This document shows positions 56,265 through 64,000 of a DNA stretch of 64,000 bases, piece by piece (within the stretch, counting starts at the first letter, position 1; each line of letters begins with the position of its first letter). Source of the DNA: Cyathus striatus (Eukaryota > Basidiomycota > Agaricomycetes > Agaricales > Nidulariaceae); assembly GCA_025738555.1 (NCBI GenBank), contig JAOVFP010000014.1:1674001-1738000 (forward strand), written 5' to 3'. The position numbers were made by a program, and so were the translations under genes. The notes under the pieces were generated by a model that saw nothing but the letters and a program-made list of their open reading frames with translations, did no database searches and was not told where the DNA came from.

Positions 56265-59200
56265 CATGGTCATAACCCAATCATCAGGTATGAGTTGGAT
56301 AGAAGTATCAGGAATGCACCACACCCAGAAGCGCACAATTCGTCGTTCATTTTTCGACATGTAATTATTATTAATTTATACATTTTAACTTGATTTTTTG
56401 GCTTCTAGTTCGAGCTTAAAAAGTTGTATGGGATCCGGTGGCGGGGAAAGAGGCGACGAAGGCAATAATTTGCAAGAGGCTAAAGGTAGGAAGGTAGTGG
56501 TGTCCAGAAACGAATGGTTTGAGCTTCTCTTGTGCATTAGTGAAAATCGAAGGACTCGGTCTTCAAATGCAATATTGAGCTAAAGATAGCTGACGCGTCC
56601 ATTTCAAATAAGTAAATAAGGCATCGTGAAGACGACGATAGGGAGACATCCTCCTCCCGGACCTACATTCACCTTTTCATGCCTTGTCCTTCGTGAACTC
56701 CTAGAATCTCTGACAACGAAACGTGGTTGAGTGCAGGTGTGGGGTAGATGATGCACATTGCGACGGCTGACGATACATCAGCAAGTAACGAGAGGGAAGT
56801 ATGGTGGATTGGAGGAGACCGTATGACAGCGATAGGTGAATGCTAGGAATCGTTATCGAGGAGTAGCGTTGCGATGGCCACCGATGGAATCGGACAGTGA
56901 GATGCAGGAGGTGAGACTCAGAGAGAACAGTAGGCCGCCTTATTCCCCACGTTATACTCGTCTCATCGAGAACCTCGCTAGTGCATATATATAACACCAG
57001 GGTTGACATGGCGCAGACGGCGTCCAACTCCTACGTTCTCCTCCTTCCCTTCATATTCCCCGTCCCCTATTTCATTCTTATCGGCCACCTCGTCCCTATC
57101 CCCCACGTGTTATCCAGCCCACATAACCCTCTCATAGGCTTCATCCTGGCTTCACACCCTCCACATTCGCCTCATACCCCACGTTTTTCTCATAACATCA
57201 ACGGACGTACAACATTAAGGTCTCTCGTTGGTCGGATAATGTCTTCGAGTAGTTTTGTAACGGCTGACGATACAACAGCCCGTAACCAGAGTAAGACGGC
57301 GGAAGAGGGAGGTAAGAGAACAGGGTATAACTTCGCCTCAACCCCTTCATCGGCTACATAACCCCTCTATGCAAGAACAATCCCTTCACACCTTTCGACC
57401 TCTGGAACTCCCTCAAGCAACGAACTCCTTCAAGTTCAAGAAGCGTTACAATTGCTGTCGCGCTACCAGTGCATAACGAGCAAGAAAAGTTGCAGGAAGG
57501 TAGAGCGGTGAGAAACCACGTCTTGAGATGCTGAATTGCGCGCAGTAGCAAGACACAGTCGAGGTGAGAAGTCTTCAAGTACCGTTGTAACAGTCGCCGT
57601 ACACCAGAGAGTGATGAGGACTAGAGATGATGATAGATTTAAGAGATGGCCCCTTATCGAGCAGCGAGATGTGGTTGAGGCATGAGGTCGTCGGTAGCAG
57701 TGCAACGGCCGACGATATGCGGATCATAAGAGAGAAGGACGGAAGGATGGTGGACGCGAGAGCGCGAAATGAAGGAGAGGAATGACCGTATCATCCTTCA
57801 CAGACTACTTCGTCCTGATGACCTCATCCCTTACGTTCGCCACCCCCCTTACGTATTCTTCTTTGTCCCGTCTTCCTCCCCAACTATAACGTACTCCTCA
57901 TCGGATCCTTAACAGCACATTAGTGACATGGGGCTCTGGCGTGCGTGGCGAAATAGCTTCGAGTGTGGGGACGCAAAATGTTGGATGGTGGAGGGAGCAG
58001 ATAGCTGACGATAGCTGGTTGGAAATGGATGCCCCGTCGGGGGTGGGCAGTAGTATGTGAAAGAGAGGTGCTGAGAAAGGACCTGTTCCGTAAGGTCTCC
58101 TTCGGATTCACCCTCTACGTATCATCCCGATATCCTCTTCAAACATTACTTACTCCTCATCAAGATTCTCCCTGGCACAATAATAACGCCGGGCTCTGGT
58201 GTGGGTGGAGAAGCAACTTCGAATAACGTTCGACTGAGGACGAGACCCAAGGGGTAGGCTGGTGTAGGCGAGGTGGCAGCTGGTAGTGGATTGGATTGGT
58301 ACTAAGAGATGAGCGCCTCGTCGGCGGTATGGAGTATCAATTAGTATTATAATGTAAGTTTATGCGGATGCTTGGGGGAAAACGCACATACCACTGTCGC
58401 ACCGCCAGTACCATCTTGTGCGCCATTGTTCGTGACAACGTTCGCTGCAGTTGGGCTGAGTTGATCAACGACCATACTGACCAAGAATTCTTACCATACG
58501 CCCGCTCTATCTTTATCTGAGCTCTATGATCCCATCTTTCATACCGAGCTGAGAGTAGAACTCGAAACATAGTAGACATCAGTAAGATGTGGAAAGGGAT
58601 ACCGATGGAGACAGCTTATGTCGATGAGAGGACGAGATGTCGATAAATTATGTTTAGAACTTAATGTTGATCGTTGGGAGGTAGCCGAGAGTAGGAGACT
58701 GTGACGGTGTGGACGACGAAAGCTAGACTCGGAGGAGGGCCGCCACGGTGGCAATCACGGGCCACGGTAATCGAACAGAGCGTGAGAAACCGGAACGGAT
58801 ATTGTACTTGTACGAGTAGCGCGCATTGGGCGTTTATCTTATCAACTCCAAAAGCGAGTCCACAACGTTGGCTCGCTACCGTGATCCGTAAGGGTCCTAT
58901 CTCAGCAAACATAAAATCGATGATAGTTGTAATCGACCCCACCATCATGCATCATGTGGTAATATGAGCAGCCTTATCCTACGATTCCTAGCCAATTATT
59001 CGGCTCCTTGATCAATTCACATTCACTTCATTGACACCACCAGGATCTGGCAGCTGTATGTTAGTGGCGCTCAGTGATTCATTTCATAATAGCTCGAATG
59101 TCAGAAGTTAAACGGACATCGTGCGCGATCTGATGCAATTACCACAACTGCATCATCCCACAACTATTTCGTCTTCGGATTATCGATGATAAGACTTAAG

Positions 59201-60342
59201 TGCAGAACGCTGAGTGGAGACCAAGAGGACACCGGACCGTAATCATGGAAGCAGTCGAACAGAGTGATATGCTTGCAGGCATGCAGTGATGATAGATGAT
59301 CAACACCGGTGCTGCGCATTTATCTTATCAAGTTAGTCCACAACTGTCCGCCACAAGTGACCACTCTCATACAGTGTATGCCTAATCCCAGTATACATTC
59401 GACGATATGGTACTTCTGCACCCTACTTTACATAATTTCTTTTGTGAACTATAGTGCACGATATCATCGAAGTTCGAACAGAGTTCGTATAATAGCCCAT
59501 CCGTATGCATGATCATTCTATCCTCTGGCTGTCACCGCGTTTTCCATCTAAACCCTATGTAAGCTACGTTGGATAGTAAGTATTCTATCCTCAAGAACTT
59601 ATTGTTCCAATTCTCTCTAGTCAGTCGGATCTCCGCCGCATGCATACCTCCTCCGAATCTGATAATCACCACGTGAGGATTGGGTAGATGCTTGTCAATT
59701 ATGCTATTCATGTCGCAACAACGGAGGAGCCCTAAAGGATATTGTGTGTGATCATGGTGGAAGATGCGAGACAATACGCTGAGTTTTCACATCTACTACA
59801 TTTCAGTAATGAGGTTGCGGTTATGCATCCGCACCTAATTCAATACCACTGACAGGCTGCAAGGGTAGGTTCGTATGCTGTTGTGCATATATACAAACAT
59901 ATATATCCAGTATACATACTATGCACACTTATATCGTATACTTGCACGCTCCGGATGTTGATTTTGATGCTCACATTGTAAGGTGAAACGCTGCATTATT
60001 ACTACGTAGAATGACCGTACGATACAAAAATTAACTGATTTGTTTGGTTGCGCTGGGGGACGATATTTATTCACGTGGAACCTCTGTTTATCAATCTATA
60101 CATTTACAATGAATCAATGGCCCCATGCACAGAGATGTATGTCAACCTCGGCGAGTCAACAACCTATGCTTTTTCGGAAAATTTAGTCCAATTATAATTC
60201 ACCGTGGAGTGCCTCAGAGCTGCTTCGTATCACCCCCTTGATTTGATGTGCGTGTAGTTTATTTAATAAGTGTCCATATCCTTATAATAGGAAGCGTAAA
60301 CGCATCACAATTACGAGTTCCAGTTAAACCTGCACCCTAATT
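56265..60342. other. 4.1 kb between the two membrane protein genes: degenerate repeats
   Basis: No gene supported. From about 56640 to 58760 diverged blocks of the type CTTCGAGTAGTGTTGTAACG plus GACGATAC.TCAGC recur (about 56780, 57242, 57572, 57690, 57957), related to those at 52347-53560. A pair of longer similar segments is 57860-57980 and 58110-58240 (GGGCTCTGG.GTG.GTGG blocks). 58970-60342 is unique-looking and A+T-richer. Confidence 0.45.
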
Positions 60343-61632
60343 ATGGGTCAGATTTCTCTCGCAAAAGCATCCCTTATCTCTACATACTTTGAGGTAAGAT
60401 CATTTTTCATGAAATGCACAAAAATTAGACGTTAACTCTTTGACTTTAGGGACTGGTGTATGGTATGGATTTAGTATTGGTTGCGGTATAACATTCTGAA
60501 GCTGCAACGCAGGTCTCTTTCTAAGCCTCTTTGGAGTGACACTATACTTGTACCTAAATCCCATCTATAAAAATCAAAGACAAGACAATCATACGTTGGT
60601 GATTAAATTTTTATACCTGAGTAAAAGAGATTTAATGACGAATACTTTAAAGGTTATGACTGGCATTTCCGCTATTATGTTTTTTATAGCCACATTTCAT
60701 CTCGCTATTAATTTTTACCGCCTTCTCGATGGCTATATTGATAAAGGTCTCACTCCCTTTGAAATAAGTGAATATCTTGGCAATTTGCGTGCTTGGCACT
60801 ATATTCTAAAGGACATCCTTATGGGTATTCAACAACATCTTGGTAGTGCTGCAGCGGTGAGGTTCCTCTTCACATGTCTCAATAGTGATGTTAAAACATC
60901 TGTTAGATATATCGTACATGGGTGCTATGGAACTACAACTGGAAGGTCGTTGCTTTTCCGATTGTATTACTTACATTTAATATCAGTACGTTTTCTTGCC
61001 AGTTACCGATGCCCTAACAACCTCATACTTTCATTCGTGAATAGTTGTTAGCGCCGTCATTTCTGCTGCAATGGCTACCAAGGTTGGTTCGATATTCAGT
61101 GTTACTGTGTTCTATAGGGTGGTCCAGGCATACAACGCAGTTGCCTTCACTTTAAGTGTTATCACTGTTGGACTCATGAGCTACCGGATCTGGACTACAC
61201 ACCGCAAAGTAGCACATTCTCTTGTTGGCGAAGGAAAACTGCTCTCCATTATGTGGTTCTTGATAGAGTCTGCTGCTCTACAGATCATAACGGAATTTAT
61301 ACTTTTTGTTACCACCTTTGCATTTGACAACGCTCAATTTATTGTACTTGAACTGATTACACCATTAGTTGTAAGTCTTCAGTTTACAACTTCTGTGTAT
61401 TTTGTATACTCATTAACTTGGATATTTCATATAGGGTATCACGTTCAACTCAATCACTGTTCGCATAAAACTCCAGTCACTCAAGGAGGCAGGAATACAG
61501 ACGCAGGATGCAAATAACCCAGTTCAAACTATTGGAAGTATTCCTCTGCGCCACATTACAATAAACATTACCAAGGAAGTTGAGAATGATGCAAGAGATT
61601 CGAAAAGGACACCTGAAAGTTCCACATATTGA
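60343..61632 (+). CDS. Multipass membrane protein of an Agaricomycete family, paralogue 2
   Basis: Seven exons, 318 aa: 60343-60393, 60451-60463, 60513-60598, 60653-60856, 60907-60985, 61045-61370, 61435-61632. It starts MGQI like the gene at 54979 and shares the 13-nt second exon and phases throughout. Hydrophobic helices: GLFLSLFGVTLYLYL, TGISAIMFFIATFHLAINFY, ILKDILMGIQQHLGSAAA, VVAFPIVLLTFNI, VAFTLSVITVGLMSYRIW, IESAALQIITEFILFVTTFA. Tail GITFNSITVRIKLQSLKE. It has an extra loop of about ten residues (DKGLTPFEISE) in exon 4. A local duplicate that has diverged but kept an open frame, so both copies are likely in use. Function unknown. Confidence 0.72.
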
Positions 61633-61797
61633 CGTGGATTCTCGAAGGCAAGTTTCGGGAGTGAGCATAATTCGTCTTCATTTTTCACAATGTAACTGTT
61701 TATTAGATTTTAAACTATCATTTGGATCAGCTTGCAGTACATAGTCTCTGTGGGGCTGAATAAAATTATAATGTACAATGACGAACATCCTTGGTAG

Positions 61798-62625
61798 ACT
61801 TAGTATTAAAATGGGACTGCGTAATCTGCACAAAGGTGTTTCTCGACCATGCCTTCCAATGCATCACTCGGTAAATTACAAGCATGAGCCTAAAAGCCTA
61901 TGCAATGTAGTCGTTAGGTTTAGCATTGAACCCATACTATCATGTAACAAGCGTTTGAAAGTTTCTATAAAGAAAATTACTCATTCCTCATTTCCTCTTT
62001 ATGCACACTACTTCGAAACTTCATGTTTCAGACACACATATTCAGGCTCCTTGGGACCACGAACATCTACTTATATTCGTAAATTTTTGTTGTAGTGCAG
62101 TAGCGGAGCACATCCGGAGAGCGTAACTAGCTTTTAACAACGATTGTGACGCATTATCACAGTGCGATTTGGGACCCTTCCCTGTCAAGTTGAAAACATG
62201 TATTTTCCATGTTTGTCACTGCATATGCATCCGCTTCCTTTGAAATTTGACATATAGGCTGGCGCCGGCGTGTGCTAATGATACGCAATTTATCATAAGT
62301 ATTTTCCAACAGGATCTTGCGAAATCGTACATTTGATCTCGGATCTCCGTTACATTTTGACATCTTTCGACATTATTTCTACCATTAAAGAATATATACT
62401 CATCCAATCATCCTATAACTTTGGATACATGCCCTACCATATCTACGGTAATGATCCGCAAAGTTTCAAAGATGTCCCAGAGGAGGGTGCTGAGATAAAG
62501 TAGGTTTCGAGAGATTTTTAAACATTTGTTACATGATAGTAGTACAATAAAGCTTCTTATGTGAATTTGGGTGGGAATCTAGTACATAGCTGATGAATTG
62601 GTTCCGATAGTATAATATGCAAAGT
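61798..62625. repeat. Segmental repeat, copy Y of 52853-53075, interrupted by a MITE
   Basis: Matches copy X in two parts (61798-61930 and 62541-62625). The insertion at 61937-62539 explains the break exactly. Confidence 0.65.
61937..62539. mobile_element. 603 bp TA-flanked MITE (CTATCATGTAACAA ends)
   Basis: The left tip CTATCATGTAACAAGCGTTT and the reverse complement of the right tip CTATCATGTAACAAATGTTT form the inverted repeat. TA lies on both sides (61935-61936, 62540-62541). Copy X of the surrounding segment at about 52970 shows the site without it. The same tip occurs alone at 50383. Confidence 0.75.
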
Positions 62626-62790
62626 CATGGTATACAAACACAAGCATGACACTTTGCGCTATCATCGTCAATATCTGCGATTCCGTCAGCATGTAAACCA
62701 CGTTGGTGTACTCGTATCCATAATCGGAACGCAAAGCTTTCTGCGTTCGACGCCGCAGCAGTAATATGTGCGAGATGAAATGCAAACCCC
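62579..62790 (-). pseudogene. 3' fragment of a possible third multipass membrane protein gene
   Basis: The minus strand reads LLLRRRTQKALRSDYGYEYT and then VVYMLTESQILTMIAQSVML before a stop at 62579. The order (short basic loop, then a helix with ESxxL, then a last helix) is that of the last third of the membrane proteins at 54979 and 60343 and their wider family. No upstream exons follow; the P450 gene begins 72 bp away in the other direction. Probably a relic. Confidence 0.4.
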
Positions 62791-62861
62791 TCCCAACCGT
62801 ATATAAACTCCATACCTCTAAGCAACTAACTGCATCCTCTATCATTTCGGTTTCCTGCTCC

Positions 62862-64000
62862 ATGGCGGAGAATCTCGTTTTAACAAGTTCGCTTATCCTG
62901 ACAGGAATCATGGTTTCTGCGGTCATGGTATACAGATATCGCAGGAGTCCCAATCCGGCGCCTCTTCCACCCGGTCCTAAAGGTCTCCCACTCATCGGCA
63001 ACGTCGCAGACTTTCCAAAATCCAGGCCATGGGAAACGTTCTCGCACTGGGGAGATATGTACGGTATGTCGAAACGCACCAGTACCACGTAGGGATGTAC
63101 ACTTACCTCGACTAGGTGGTATGGTCTACATACATGCCTTTGGTAAATCCGTGATCATTGTGAACGATCCTGCTACCGCTACGGAACTTCTTGATAAGAA
63201 AGGAAAGCTATACAGTGACCGACCAACCTTCATACTAGCAGGTGAACTCATAGGGTGGGATGCAGTCCCCGCCCTAAAGCCCTTTGATCGAAATGGGCCA
63301 TGGAGCGACGTTCGTTAACATTTCACTCAGTACATGGGATCACGAGGAAAAGTTGCTGAGTCCTTCAGCAGCATTTTACACAGTGGAGCGCACAACTTCC
63401 TGAAGAAACTTTTCGACAATCCAGCTGATTGGACACATCATATCCGAATGTGTGTTTTGTCACTTGTTAATAACACTTTAAGCTTATCGATTATCATCAG
63501 GTATTCCGCGTCAACAGCCTTGCTGTTATCCTATGGGTACAAAGTGGAGCGGGAAGACGATGAATTGTTGGCGCTCGTTCAAACTACAATGGATGGATTC
63601 TCTGAATTAACGATGAGCGGCGCATACTTGGTGGATATAATCCCTATATGTGAGTTAGTTCACAGTTCTCTGGGGATGAAAATAGAAGGCAGACCAATAC
63701 CGTATTAAGTTCGCTACATTCCAAGATGGTTCCCAGGCGCTGGATGGAAGCGAAAGGTACCCATCTACAAAGAGGACCTGAATAAAATGTTGGACATTCC
63801 GTTTGAATGGTCTAAACAACAATTGGTAAGATGATAAAAGTCAACAAACCATGCATATCGGATCTGACTACTGCTCCAGAAAGAGGGTGTTGAAAAGCCG
63901 GGGTTTGTCCATGCGTCATTGGCCAGCAGCGAAAGTTTAACTCCTGAGCAAATAAATGGGATCAAGCTGACTGCGTCTGGAATGTACGGCGGCGCTACAG
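62862..64000 (+). pseudogene. Cytochrome P450, 5' part, with in-frame TAA; continues beyond window
   Basis: Exons 62862-63063, 63116-63449, 63501-63649, 63710-63825 and 63880 to the window end, all in phase. N-terminal membrane anchor (about residues 5-24), then the Pro-rich hinge PLPPGPKGLPLIGN, YIHAFGKSVIIVNDP, KGKLYSDRP, IPRWFPGAGWK, and the start of helix I, GMYGGAT (oxygen-activation (A/G)Gx(D/E)T motif), at the edge. The heme-binding Cys lies outside. A TAA at 63316-63318 interrupts the frame at codon 134, in the helix C region; the sequence reads on in frame (GPWSDVR, stop, HFTQYMGSRGKVAE). Removing it as an intron would need a 21-nt intron (63310-63330), below any plausible size. Likely microsomal monooxygenase ancestry; substrate unknown. 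Confidence 0.72.

Noticed and set aside
62579..63088. 169-codon minus-strand frame as one gene
   Set aside because: Its first 75 or so codons are antisense to P450 exon 1. Only the last part resembles the membrane protein family.
1..64000. CRISPR arrays, rRNA genes, bacterial operons
   Set aside because: No regularly spaced short repeats, no rRNA-like sequence, and gene structure is eukaryotic throughout.

Overview
The window looks like nuclear DNA of a mushroom-forming basidiomycete (Agaricomycetes). The genes are cut by many 45-65 bp GT-AG introns. The protein families fit: Zn2Cys6 activators with a fungal-specific regulatory domain, an O-fucosyltransferase-like Golgi enzyme, a secreted Cys-rich 'fruit-body' type protein, a P450, and multipass membrane proteins of mushroom type. 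The space between genes is full of small inverted-repeat transposons and degenerate repeats. All exon models were built by hand from splice signals, reading-frame phase and comparison of paralogues inside the window. No database was searched, so family names rest on recognised motifs.

1-14.7 kb: three paralogous Zn2Cys6 transcription factor genes on the + strand. The first enters from outside the window, and the third has an altered zinc cluster. A type II membrane fucosyltransferase-like gene sits between the second and third. A 450 bp MITE lies just upstream of the third.

15.2-21.4 kb: a cluster of three related genes for long alpha-helical proteins, the first two divergent from a 382 bp shared promoter. 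Only the middle one has a hydrophobic segment at about residues 183-204, which is where ClyA/HBL-type alpha-helical pore-forming proteins carry their membrane tongue. The left gene has a tail built by tandem duplication of exons together with introns. This is the best candidate for an undescribed system: possibly a multi-component cytosolic pore-forming defence set.

21.4-33.8 kb: gene-poor. It holds a degenerate tandem array, several TA-flanked MITEs (one nested in another), a 665 bp element with a 6 bp target duplication and a tRNA-like internal sequence, and a minus-strand gene of unknown function split by a 969 bp inverted-repeat element.

33.8-37.2 kb: a large minus-strand membrane protein gene (1118 codons) broken by a single TGA.

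37.5-44.4 kb: a direct tandem duplication of a decayed minus-strand gene. Copy 1 carries three insertions (a TA-flanked MITE, a 912 bp element with 268 bp arms, and a 5'-truncated LINE with RNase H). Copy 2 keeps the empty sites.

44.4-64 kb: a secreted protein gene, a Ser/Thr kinase gene (minus), a long stretch of degenerate repeats, two paralogous multipass membrane protein genes (55.0 and 60.3 kb) with a 3' fragment of a possible third, and the 5' part of a P450 gene with one in-frame TAA that runs off the window end.
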